Below are positions 11,876-21,800 of a stretch of DNA of 64,000 bases, in pieces. The translations under genes and the position numbers were made by a program. Position 1 is the stretch's first letter. Each line of letters begins with the position of its first letter. The stretch comes from Branchinecta lynchi. Lineage: Eukaryota; Arthropoda; Branchiopoda; Anostraca; Branchinectidae. The notes under the pieces were generated by a model. The model saw only the letters and a list, made by a program, of their open reading frames with translations. It ran no database searches and was not told where the DNA came from. The stretch is taken from NCBI GenBank assembly GCA_023053575.1, contig JAKZAP010000009.1:19325869-19389868 (forward strand), in the 5' to 3' direction.

Positions 11876-12076
11876 CCTCAAACTGGTCCAATCTTATGTG
11901 GTAGTATCCAGTAGCATCCTGTCTTGCCATAGTAGCATCCAGTCTTGCTAATAGTAGCATACAGTAGTATGCAGTAACACGGTAGCCTTGAAGTAGAAGC
12001 ATGTAGTAGCATCGTTAGTACTGCATGCTATTTTTTCGTACTACTTCATAGTACTATTTCGAGATACATTTTTCAT
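11876..12076 (+). mobile_element. CCCGATG-family MITE, partial copy
   Basis: Carries the internal run of GTAGTATCCAGTAGCATCC, ATAGTAGCATACAGTAGTAT and the right end GATACATTTTTCATC, where a poly-C run replaces the final GGG. The left end is missing. Confidence 0.55.
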
Positions 12077-12629
12077 CCCCCCCCCAATGACAATATGAGA
12101 TCTAAACTACAACTGATGAAAAACCAATCGTTATACCGCTTGTTATTGCGTTCTTCTCGTTTAAAAAGCTGTCTAATCTTCCTGTCAGTTGAAGGAACCC
12201 GGGAAACTCCTTCACGCAGGCTTTTGGTGTAGGACGGTGTAGGTGGACCCTCAGATAGTGAAACTGCATTTTTCACACGAAATAATCATGTCAGAATGAT
12301 ACCAGTCAGTCTGGACTGTCGGCAGTTATTTTTGAGTATAATGTACATATTTATCATTTGAACATCAAACTTAATGTACGACCCTCAGAAATTACCGTTA
12401 TGTTATAATATTCCAAGGTCCGTCACTCTTTAAAATGGCGCTCCTTTCACCCGTAATCCGGTCTGATTGGTCTCATGTACAGGTTAAAAACATTTGAGAA
12501 GTGGGCGTTCCCATTTCCTACCGAATATTAAAATAAGAAATTTTTTTGATTTATAATTAATCACAAAAAACAGACTTGTGCAGGCATCCCATTTGGTCGA
12601 TTACAAAAAGATAAAACAAGAGACTTGAT

Positions 12630-12794
12630 CAGGCCCGTATACAGGAATTTTATTTGGGGGGGGGGGGGGGTAGCATGCCGGTTGGACAAAAAAGACATAG
12701 ATCAGGGAGAAAAGCCTATAAAAATGATTATTTTTTTGCGTTTCGGGGGGGGGGTCAACCCCCCTAACCCCCCCCCCCCCTGGATACGGCCTTG
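12630..12794 (+). mobile_element. hAT-like MITE with poly-G/poly-C arms, copy 1
   Basis: Ends CAGGCCCGTATACAGG and CCTGGATACGGCCTTG are inverted repeats. An exact 8-bp duplication GACTTGAT flanks it (12622-12629 and 12795-12802). Inside are a run of about 15 G near the left end, another G run, and C runs near the right end, so the arms can pair as G:C tracts. hAT is inferred from 8-bp duplication and CAG-type ends. Confidence 0.8.
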
Positions 12795-12991
12795 GACTTG
12801 ATCCGTAACTAAATAAGAAATAATTGACATTTCAATTAATGTCAAGTTGGACTTTCTGACGCGGTTTCAAACAAAACAGGAAATACCAGTGTGTAAACCC
12901 GCCTAAAATTGCGAAGACATGCTCGTTTCGCTTTCAGAAATTGCGATGAAACCGAAAATAACCTTTGCCTGCTTGTACAATGGCACTGCTC

Positions 12992-13292
12992 CAGTCAACC
13001 ACAAACCCCTGATTTTTGGATACCCTATGCCAAACGTTGGATATGTCTAGCCTGGATAATACTATGTCAGGTGGTGGATACTGTAACCTAGTAAAATATT
13101 GATGATTTGAGTGAAGCTAAAAAATCAACCAATCAGAACTCTTTTATATTGAGGTAGGTCAGGGTTAGGTTACCAACAGGTATCCAGCGTTTGGCATAGG
13201 GGATCCAACATTAGACATAGGCTATGCCAAATGTTAGACATACCTAGCGTTTGGCATAGGGTACCCAAAAATCAGGGATTTGGGGTAGACTG
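12992..13292 (+). mobile_element. hAT-like MITE, family C copy 1
   Basis: About 45-bp inverted ends: CAGTCAACCACAAACCCCTG on the left, answered by CAGGGATTTGGGGTAGACTG on the right, with CCCTATGCCAAACG/CGTTTGGCATAGGG inside. Flanked by CACTGCTC (12984-12991) and CACTGCTT (13293-13300), 7 of 8 identical. Copies: 39869-40197 and degraded 27840-28110. Confidence 0.75.
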
Positions 13293-13434
13293 CACTGCTT
13301 TTCCCCATGTTTTGTACATTTGGGCCATCTTCATTAACGAAAACTTTTCTCCAACTCGTACCAGTTTTTCAACTACTTCCCCTCCCCCCCCCGACAAGAA
13401 ACAGCCGCCTCACCGGAAAGCTGATACCTCTGCG

Positions 13435-13612
13435 CAGGCCCGTATCCAGGAATTTTTTTTTATTGGGGGGGGGGGGAGTTATTGCCTGCTGGTCGGACAA
13501 AATAGTAAAAAAAAAACACATAGATCAGAGGGAAAGGTCTATAAAAAAGAATAATTTTTGTCTGTTTCGGGGGGGGGGGTCACAACGCCCCCCCCCCCTG
13601 GATACGGCCTTG
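13435..13612 (+). mobile_element. hAT-like MITE with poly-G/poly-C arms, copy 2
   Basis: Same family as 12630-12794 (CAGGCCCGTATCCAGG, CACATAGATCAGAGGG, CCTGGATACGGCCTTG). Flanked by CCTCTGCG (13427-13434) and, after one extra C, CCTCTGCG (13614-13621). Internal G and C runs again face each other. Confidence 0.75.
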
Positions 13613-13929
13613 CCCTCTGCGCCCTGTTCTGGAGTCGTCAGCAGAGTGAAGCAAAATTGCGATCACCCATAATTATTTTTTTGTTGTTCTTGTAGTGTTG
13701 TTTCTTTCTTCTTTTTTTTATTTTCTAACATACTCCGACTGTATCAAGGCTGCAAAGAAAGTTCGATTCAATTAAAATGATCGAAGTCGATATTTGAGAC
13801 AACAAAAAGAAAGTTAAAAAACCAGACCAACGCATGGGAAAGCGAAAAAAAAATCAAGCACAATCCAACGAAGAAAGCGATTAGCACTTCATTTTATTTT
13901 TCAAAAAATTCTTCGTTAAGAAAAATAGG

Positions 13930-14112
13930 ATAGGAAATGTCCACAGAAATACACTGCTTCCTGACCGAAGATTAAAAATTAAGTTTTCTTTTTTCTGTGT
14001 GTATATATGTGTTTTGTTTATTTTCTGTATTTTCGTCATTTACTCCGCCTTTTCAAAATGGCGGGTCATAAATAAATTATTACTTACTTACTTACTTACA
14101 CTACTTACAACT
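13930..14112 (+). mobile_element. Non-LTR 3' end, (TTAC)n-tail type
   Basis: Final codons read HCFLTED and stop at 13971-13973, as in the copy at 45235. The 3' UTR has the hairpin CCGCC-TTTTCAAAAT-GGCGG, then GTCATAAATAAAT and a TTAC repeat. Confidence 0.65.
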
Positions 14113-14423
14113 TTATACTTACTTATACTGATGTGTAAATACGTAGTATTAATTTACCCAATGTTCTATACAATGTAAATACAGTTTTGGTTTCATAAAT
14201 CAATTGATCGAAGAAGATAATATATACTACAGATAATTTACTCGTGTTACTGTGTTAGTTGAGTCAGGTACAATTCTAATTCAATCTATTTTATTTTTCC
14301 CGAGAATTCTCTACGATCTGAAATAAGACAGAGTTGTCAAAATGAATTACCAACCATAAATAAAACAATTCATGGGCCAAGAAGTATTCATAGCTAATAA
14401 GGCCAAAGAGCATAGAAATGATA

Positions 14424-16272
14424 ACAAGAGCTACGAGCTCATATGGCACTTGTTACGAGTATGTGAGAACCGAGAAAGTAAATCTGAGTATTTTCTGAAA
14501 ATTCTGGTATCTCAACATCTCTTCTTCCCGTCCATCAAGTTTAAACTCGAATCAGAGCATATCTTCAAATTTCCGGTTCCCAATTCATCCTCATCGAACT
14601 TCGGTCGGATCCGGCTCGGACGCCAAATGACGAATCCAGGCCGCAGAAACTTGGTACTGTCCAACTTGCATCCGATTCGACCCATCCGGACCCCCCCCCC
14701 CCCCCACATCTAGGTCATCGGTTCTTATCACCCATAAAGTTTCACTTGAACCGGACCATTTGTTCGCAACCTACGGAAGTCATTAATTTCCGGATCCCCC
14801 CTTCCTCAACCTCCCCCCCAAAAAAAAATGGGCAGATCCAGGAACAGAAGTCTTCCAAGGGCATTGTGTAGGGGTCACTAATATGCCTGCCAAGTTTTAT
14901 CGTCCTTAGCACATCTGGAAGTATCCAAACTCGCGATCACTGGAATTCCGTGAAAACCTCCCCACGGAGCCCCGATAAGATCTTGTTCTGTCAATTACGT
15001 ATCTAGGGCTAATGCTTTTCTTTCGATCAAGTTTTCATCCCGATCCTTCCACTCTAAGCGTTTCCAAAATGTCTGGTCCCCCCCCCCTCCAGCTCCCCCC
15101 ATTGTCACGGGATCCGGTCCGGAGCACGAGATGTTTCTAAATATCAAGTTTCGTTTAAACCCGTTCAGTAGCTGAGCTTGCTACTATATTCCGGATTCCC
15201 CATCCCTCCACTCCCCCACGATGGTCGGATTGGGGAAATTAGATTATCAAGTCAATCTGTTCGGATCCCTGACAAGCCTGCCAAGTTTCGTCGTCCTAGC
15301 ACATCAGGAAGTACCGAACTCGCGGAATCACTAGAATTTCCCCCCCCCCCCCCCCCTCAACCCTCGCACAGTGACGGGATCCGGTCCGTTTATGTCATTC
15401 GCGTATCTACGACTTGTGCTTGTTCTTCGCACCGAGTTTCATCCCGAACCCTCCACTCTAAGCGTTTCCCAAGATTTCCGGTTCTACCCCTCCAACTCCC
15501 CCAAATGTTCACCAGATCCGGGTCCAGATTTAAAACGGGGGATTTGAACCTCATGTCTGAGACCACTAGGTCTTTCTATATTTCAAGTTTCATTAAGGTC
15601 CGAACACCCGTTCGTAAGTTAAAAATACCTCATTTTCTGAATTTCGCCTCCCTCCACGCCCCCCCCCAGATGGTCCGATCGGTAAAACGACTATTCTCAA
15701 GTCAATCTGTTCGAGTCCCTGACAAGCCTGCATCTTCTTAGCACAGCGGGATCACTAGAAATTTGGATCCCCCCCCCCCCCAGCTCGCCCACAGAGAGCG
15801 GATCCGGTTCGGTTGTCAGTCACGTATCTAGGACTTGTGCTTGTTCTTTCCACCAAGTTCCATCTCAATCTCTCCATGCTAAGCGTTTCCAAAGATTTAC
15901 GGCCCTCCCCCCTCCAACTTCCCCCAATATCACCGGGTCCGGTCCGGATTTAAAATGGGACCTCTGAGACACGAGGTCTTTCTATATATAAAGTTTCATT
16001 AAGATCTGATCACCCATTCGTAAGTAAAAAATACCTAATTTTTTCGGATTCCCCCTCCCTCCATCCCCCCACCCCACCCAGATGCTCGGATTCGGGAATT
16101 GACTATTTGCAACATAATCATTTGGGGTCCCTGATATGCCTGCCAAGTTTCATCGTCCTAGCTTATGTGGAAGTGCCCGAACTAGGAAAACCTGGACAGA
16201 CCGACCGACCGACGGACGGACAAGAATTGCGATCGCTATATGGCACTTGGTCGAAGGGCAAGTGCCATAAAA
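14424..16272 (+). mobile_element. Family D element D2 (HINE/DINE-like)
   Basis: Full-length relative of D1. Starts AACAAGAGCTACGAGCTCAT followed by ATGGCACTTG, ends with a CCGACCGACGGACGGAC run, GCGATCGCTA and the 11-bp-stem hairpin TATGGCACTTG/CAAGTGCCATA (16239-16269). The body is tandem units of about 400-425 bp marked by CGTATCTA(G/C)G(A/G)CTTGTGC near 14997, 15398 and 15822, each with a poly-C run and CAAGTTTCATC motifs. No coding capacity; the long open frames here are C-run artefacts. Confidence 0.7.
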
Positions 16273-16617
16273 ATAGCAAGGTTGACTCAGAAGAGCCTCT
16301 AGAAGTCCAGATAAGCTCAATGTTTGTCAAACACGTAGCCAGACCGGATTAATGTAGTTGTAGGTCGTTAAAACCAGACCGGTTCTTATAATTATTGGCC
16401 ATCGATGAGGACATCAAGGTAATCCTTTGTTGCGACAAGACCTGCAATCCCTTTTCCGGTGTATGTTTTGCGGATTCCTGATCTGCTGTCGATAAGTTAA
16501 ATTGATGTCCCACTTGCGAAATATAACCTGTTTCGGACCAAGAGAAGTTTTCACAATTAGACGGATATTGTATATAGCGAGCATTTTATTTTTAAGTAGT
16601 GAACTGAATGAAAAAAA

Positions 16618-16690
16618 TGCTCCTCAGCCGGGATTTGAACCAAGTTTGAACCCAGGACCGTGGGCATATTGTCTAGGTAAAAGTCCCTTG
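16618..16690 (-). repeat. tRNA-like B-box relic, possible SINE head
   Basis: On the minus strand, CCTGGGTTCAAACTTGG is followed at once by GGTTCAAATCCCGGCTGAGG: two overlapping matches to the pol III B box (GGTTCRANNCC). No A box or acceptor-stem partner was found, so this is not a functional tRNA gene. Confidence 0.3.
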
Positions 16691-17094
16691 TATAACTTTT
16701 ACGTAATATTTATGCATGATGAGGATTAGTCAAGACATCATCAAGAGAAGATAGTTTAAAGCGCTGGTCTCAGAACTTTCATAACAGATAACACAAGGAT
16801 GCGCAGTTTCAACATACAATACTTGGAATAGAATCTCTTGTGATTTTGAAAACATTATGCATTAAATGGCATGCATAACAAGCATTGACAGGAAGACCCG
16901 AGAAAACGCCGAAAAGGTATCTGCTGACTTTTGTCTTCATGACATTGTCCTGGCTGAGTCGGAAAGAAGGCTGACGCTCCCATACTCTATATGACTAAGT
17001 CCAAAACACGCCATTGATCCTCAGGAAGAACGAGAAAATGTCTCACTATCGACTCAAACTCAACAACTCCAGTCCCAAGTCGAACGACTACAGC

Positions 17095-17360
17095 GATCTT
17101 CGGGAGCAGCTGTGATATCCGAGGTGATACCGCTTCTGGCTCTTCCGCGACACTGTAAAAAGTTTCTGCGTATAGGGATGCAGTACTTGCTATTGGGATT
17201 AATCTTATCTCTATTGGGATAAAATTAATCCGAATTAGGGATAATCTTATCTCAGTAAAGACAAAATCAATCCCAGTAGCAAATACTGCAAGATTTTTTT
17301 TACAGTGTAGGTACCCTGCGATTTTGCATCGGCAAGAGGAGTTCGTCGTCAAGAGTACTT
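17095..17360. repeat. Segment duplicated at 34813-34897, carrying a MITE
   Basis: Left flank GGAGCAGCTGTGATA..., CTCTTCCG and right flank CGATTTTGCATCGGCAAGAG, TCAAGAGTA match 34813-34897, where the two flanks are joined without the element at 17151-17307. Confidence 0.6.
17151..17307. mobile_element. Small MITE, CACTGTAAAAA ends
   Basis: Inverted ends CACTGTAAAAAG and TTTTTTACAGTG, with palindromic interior (TGCAGTACTTGCTATTGGGATT... AATCCCAGTAGCAAATACTGCA). The paralog at 34813-34897 lacks it, which fixes the boundaries. The duplication is unclear, perhaps one or two bases. Confidence 0.65.
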
Positions 17361-17737
17361 AGGGTGTCGTATGGGAAGTAGCTGTTAAAGCACAGCTCTT
17401 ACCAGGAATGGCTTTTTCACGATAAAACGGGCCGTGAATTTTGTTTAAAATACTCATACTTGGGCTAGTCAAATTAGGGATTCTCTTTTTAGCGCTTGTC
17501 GACTCTTGCCGGCCTTCCCGCAAAAATATTTGTTTTTTCCCGATATATTCCCGAATATTTTCCCAAAAATATTTTTTTTTTCTTTAAAACACGTGGATGA
17601 TACGGCTGAGAAACATGAGAGAAATTCATTCAGTGCCTCATTTTCGCTGCCGTCCCAAGAGAAAACAGAAGTTATCGTCTAGCAAAGTCTTGGTTATCAT
17701 TGAGGAAAAGCGTGTAAACGGCAGATTTCAGAGGTTA

Positions 17738-17969
17738 TGGTGGGTTTACACACTGCGTAAAATCCGAGCGTATTTTGAGATCCGAGCGTATTTTACGCAC
17801 GTTTTGAGCTTGAAAAGATTTCTAGCAATACGGACGTATTTAAATACAAAACGGACCGATTTCTCTAATACGTCCGTATTGCTAGAAATCTTTTCAAGCT
17901 CAAAACCTGCGGAGAATATGCGCGGATTTCAAAATACGCTCGGATTTTACGCAGTGTGTAAATGGACCA
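17738..17969. mobile_element. Near-perfect foldback MITE, TTA duplication
   Basis: Ends TGGTGGGTTTACACACTGCG and CGCAGTGTGTAAATGGACCA, flanked by TTA at 17735-17737 and 17970-17972. The whole element folds: TTTTGAGCTTGAAAAGATTT and TCTAGCAATACGGACGTATT are mirrored on the other arm. A 3-bp TTA duplication suggests PIF/Harbinger-like mobilisation (inference). Confidence 0.75.
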
Positions 17970-17999
17970 TTAGACGACCTCATACACCGCCGCTGGAGA

Positions 18000-18814
18000 T
18001 GTGAAAACAGAGAAAAGCAAGAGGGGTCCGTTAAAGTTCAATGGGCACATCAAACTAAGCCAATCCCACTCTGTAAAAACCTAGAAACAATGCTTAGCCC
18101 CTAGCTCAGCAGCTTTTTCAACAGTTTCCTCTCCTTGATACTTCAAAGCGTAATATTTTGGGCCAGTACATGCTCAGTTTACTAGCTTGGACAAAGATAA
18201 AAGTGATGTTTCTTATAACACTTAGTAGATCTTTATTTTATGCATAAATCAGCTTGTCTAATTCAGATTTGAATAGGCTATTTGTTTTTTAATGATTTTT
18301 GTAGCTATGTTATTTTTTTATAAACTTATTGCATATTATGGTACATTTTATAAAACAAGTTAATCAAGCTTCAAAACACTATTCCACGAAGAAAAACTTT
18401 TAATAGGCACTTAACATGGAACTTCTGATGACACACTAGAACAATCAGGTAAACTGCATCTGCAGCTTGGCTTATTGGTGACATCTCAAATATATCCTTT
18501 TCTATCAAGCGTTGCTGGGAGTTTTTGAATTTCCTGCCACGATATCCCAGCTCATAAGATTTGGATCGCCGAGATGCCAGAGAGGTAAAGACAAGAGATA
18601 ACAAGAAAACGGCCGATTTCCGTAGCGCCTTCTAAAGGAAGTCGGAAATGTTTATTTGTGAAGCACTTAATACAAAATAAAGCATTAGAAGTGTCCATTG
18701 TGCTTTAAGTAATTTTTCGCCTGGTCGAGTTTAGTGTTTATTATTGTTTTTTTTTTTAAGGCCCTTGCTGGCCGGTGATGATTACAATAAAACTAGAATT
18801 TACTAAAAGCGTAC
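18000..18814. other. Intron left of exon 3: nothing recognised
   Basis: AT-rich DNA with no repeat partner noticed. A 77-codon minus frame at 18371-18604 has no family resemblance, no suitable acceptor and lacks the expected sixth CBM14 cysteine, so it is not taken as the next exon. Confidence 0.4.
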
Positions 18815-18916
18815 CTGATACCAGTGATCGCAGATCAGCATGCGTTGGTTGAACAACGTTTGGTTTGGACATAAGTAGGTGTACTGTCGACCTCCACCAT
18901 CGCAGAGATGGTAAGC
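18815..18916 (-). CDS. Chitin-binding (CBM14, CPAP1-like) secreted protein, exon 3
   Basis: Minus-strand exon of 34 codons, from acceptor TTATTTTCAG|GCTTACC to donor TATCAG|GTACGC. It reads AYHLCDGGGRQYTYLCPNQT, then LFNQRMLICDHWYQ. Cysteines fall at residues 55, 66 and 79 of the joined protein. With C34 and C49 the spacing is C-x14-C-x5-C-x10-C-x12-C, as in CBM14. Aromatic and Phe-Asn-Gln positions match the usual chitin-contact and core positions. The sixth cysteine should follow within a few residues and must be in another exon: unspliced reading meets a stop four codons past the donor. No exon starting with Val-(Asp/Asn)-Cys after an acceptor was found further left, so the gene is 3'-incomplete here. 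Confidence 0.8.
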
Positions 18917-18939
18917 CTGAAAATAATAAAGAAGATTGA

Positions 18940-19232
18940 GAGCGTGTTCTAGCCTTCTAACAATAGTAACTATCTTAGTTCAACCTCGTTAAAAGTTACT
19001 ACGCTGACCGTTCTCACCTACTCGAAATATTAACTAAGAGTAGCTATTTGCTTACCACGCTCGGGAGTTTAGTAAGCGTGGTAACTACGATTTCTCTGAT
19101 GTGGTTGCCTCGATTAGCCCGAGCCACGACATTTTGCCGAAAATAGAAAAATTCGTTTCAGCTCTGACGCCAAGATGCCAAAATCCATGATGTTATGCGT
19201 ACCAACCATGGTAAGCGGGGTGGAACACGCTC
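18940..19232. mobile_element. TNA-duplication MITE (family E), copy 1
   Basis: Inverted ends GAGCGTGTTC and GAACACGCTC with TGA duplicated at 18937-18939 and 19233-19235. Body shared with 35230 and 56603: AGTTACTACGCTGACCGTTC, TTGCTTACCACGCTCGGGAG. It lies 23 bp upstream of the acceptor of CBM14 exon 3, so it occupies the branch-point end of intron 2. Confidence 0.8.
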
Positions 19233-19473
19233 TGAGACACGTTATAGTGAAAATGCAACTTCGTTACTACTGAAGAAGTTACAAATGGAAATGCAGTGCG
19301 AAGGTTTTAACTTTACTTAGTTTTGTTTGTTGATTCTGTTTAGTATTTATAGAGTATCTTCTCTTTGGTCACAGAATTTCGAATTTTGATTGAAGGTCTC
19401 ATTTATCTGTAGACAGAACCACAGTGTTAAAAAACATGAAAACATAGATATTTACTGTACTTTCTACTAAATA

Positions 19474-19672
19474 TTCCTTAAGCCCAAGCTGACTTTGAAA
19501 CACATATTCAAATAGAGAATGCATCGCATACGTCAGCTGCGATGTTTCATTGTTGTTTCTTTACCCGATGTTTACCCTGAAGATTGACAGCCTGACGAGG
19601 ACCCTTGCCAAGAAGGGACGAAATATCGCTGATGAAGCATCGTAGCTGACTTGTCCGTTGTATACATTATTT
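19474..19672 (+). mobile_element. Family B, foldback copy
   Basis: Left outer end TTCCTTAAGCCCAAGCTGAC and its TTTGAAAC, then a jump to TTGACAGCCTGACGAGG, hairpin CCCTTGCCAAGAAGGG, GAAATATCGCTGATGAAG and TCCGTTGTATAC. The left arm lacks the hairpin. Confidence 0.6.
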
Positions 19673-19841
19673 GTGCTTTCTACTGTACCTCCTAATCCTA
19701 ACGTACCACCGTTATTATTTTACTATTTCTTAACTTCATCATTTTTTTTAAATTTCTCTAACTACGAGTTTGCTCTTTTTGGGATTGAACTCCTGGTGGA
19801 AGGGCCGACTGATAGACTACGGCTACGGAGGCTGAGAGAAC

Positions 19842-21053
19842 AAGACCAAAGGTTTTGATGGGATCCCAAAAATCTAATACTTGATCCAGAAAATTGCGAA
19901 CAAACTACCATACTTGTCCAGAAAAAAAAAAAAGTTCAGAAGCGAATTCAGCGTATCTCATTATCTGTATAAAGAACATCTATCAACTTTAAGTAAAACT
20001 TCTTATAAAAAATTCAGGTTTCAACCGGATTCCGAACGAACTATATGTCCCGGTAAAAAAAAAAGATTGTCATATACAGATTAAGCTTTTTTTTTTTTAC
20101 CCCTAAATCTGTCATCTGATAAACTTCGAATAAAACTTTTGATTTAATTTTTTTCCGGTTTCGGCCTGATTCCGGGCGAACAAGTTGTCCGGCTAGAAGA
20201 TACTTTTCAAATAAGTCTTCAGCGTGACTTCTTACCCCTCAATCGAACATCTAATCAACCTCGGATAAAACCTTTACTTTTAACAAACTTTCCGGTTTTG
20301 GCCGTATTCCGGGCGAACTTCTTATCCTGCGAGAAAATGGCTTTCACCGTCGTGTTCAGCATATCTTTCTACCCCTAAATCGAACATCTAATTAACTTCA
20401 AATAAAACTTTACCTTTAAAAGACTTTCCGATTTTGGGCGGATTCCGGGCTAACTACTTGTCCGGCGAAAAAATGGTTTTCACCATCGTGTTCAACATGT
20501 CTTCTTACCCCTAAATCGAACATCTAATCAACTTAAAATAAAACTTACTTTTAAAAGATTTCCCGGTTTTGGCCGGATTCCGGGTAACTACTTGTCCGGC
20601 GAAAAATTGGTTTTCACTGTGGTGTTCAGCATGTCTTCTTACCCCTATATCGAACATCTAATCAGCTTAAAATAAAACTTTTACTTTTAGCAAATTTTCC
20701 TGTGTTGGCCGGATTCCGAGCGGACTACTTGTCCGATGACAAAATGGTTTTCATTGTCGTGTTCAGTATGTCTTCTTACCTCATAATCGACTATCAGATC
20801 ATCTTTTTAAAAAATTATTTCATTTGACCCTTAATTTAAACCCCCTCCCCCACCCTGAAATGTAGGGCTACAGAGCCCATCTAAGAACTCGACCTTATTC
20901 TTGACCCAAAGAGCCCTGACACCAAGTTTCATCAGAGTATTTCATTCCCTTCGAGTTATAGCGCGTACAAACGGACACACGGACGGACGGACAGACGGAC
21001 AACTTTTGCCATGTCATAGGTATCCCTCCACTTACGTTTTGAGACCCGAAAAC
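19842..21053 (-). mobile_element. Family A element A2, most complete tandem core
   Basis: Begins CAAGACCAAAGG then GATGGGATCCCAAAAATC and ends GTATCCCTCCACTTACGTTT plus TGAGACCC, the reverse of A1. The core has about five units of 134-137 bp, marked by TTACCCCTAAATC at 20099, 20234, 20371, 20507, 20641 and 20778, each with CCGGATTCCGGGC(G)AAC. Before the end is an ACGGACGGACGGACAGACGG run. Non-coding. Confidence 0.75.
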
Positions 21054-21159
21054 CCTGTTGTAGAAATTCAGAGTCTAGATAGGTTTATCTGTTGGGAAAT
21101 ACCGCAGAGAGAGCACTTTCTGTAGGTCTGCCCCGGTTCAAATTGTTCACAGGTTCGTT

Positions 21160-21292
21160 TTTTTGTAGCTTTGGCCTGTACAGGATCGTTGCCAAGAAGG
21201 GCCGAAATGTCCGTGCGAATTAAATTTGACAGTGCAAACCGGATAAGTTTTCAGTTCAGTCTCCACAAGTTCATTGTGCAGCTTGAGCCTGA
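21160..21292 (+). repeat. Diverged family B pieces
   Basis: GTTGCCAAGAAGGGCCGAAAT at 21188 and GAGCCTGAAGAGGAC near 21283 are isolated family B motifs, the second being the TGAAGAGG subtype. Confidence 0.4.
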
Positions 21293-21296
21293 AGAG

Positions 21297-21800
21297 GACA
21301 AATATTCTTTGAGCCCAAGCTGACTTTGAAACATTTATTCAAACAATGTTTACAACGGATACGTCAGCGACGATTCTTCATCAGCGATATTTCGGCCCTT
21401 CTTGGCAAGGGTCCTCGTCAGGCTGTCAATCCTCTGGTTCAACTTCGGGGAAGGAAACAAACCTGTAACCTGGCTAAAACTATATATGACCAACTTCCCG
21501 GTTAATTAAACAAAAATTGCTCAACATAGTAAATTATTTAAAATTTTGACGGCTGCGAACCGAAAAACATGATCTCCGGACCGTCGCTTTGGTCCGGGTA
21601 AGTTATGATAAAAAAAATGGTGATGGTGATAGTAAGGATCAATTCATATTGAAATGATAAGATTAATTACAGGTTTGTTTCCTTCCCCGAAGTTGAACCA
21701 GAGGATTGACAGCCTGACGAGGGTCCTTGCCAAGAAGGTCCGAAATATCGCTGATGAAGAATCGTAGCTGACGTATCCGTTGTAAACATTGTTTGAGTAA
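21297..21800. mobile_element. Family B, best foldback pair
   Basis: Two inverted arms of roughly 130-170 bp around about 195 bp of spacer. Left arm (minus) runs from TTTGAGCCCAAGCTGACTTTG to GGAAGGAAACAAACCTGTAA; right arm (plus) from TTACAGGTTTGTTTCCTTCC to ATCCGTTGTAAACATTG. Each has CTGACGA, the hairpin and GAAATATCGC. The spacer has no ORF. Confidence 0.7.

Noticed and set aside
16618..16690. A tRNA gene
   Set aside because: Two B-box-like words but no A box, anticodon arm or acceptor pairing.
18371..18604. 77-codon minus frame as CBM14 exon 4
   Set aside because: No phase-0 acceptor leading to the expected Val-x-Cys, and no resemblance to CPAP1 C-termini.
21297..21800. Asserting family B as an active hammerhead ribozyme
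   Set aside because: Only the CTGANGA/hairpin/GAAA part fits; stems I and III and a cleavage triplet in the right place were not evident by eye, so it is kept only as a hypothesis.
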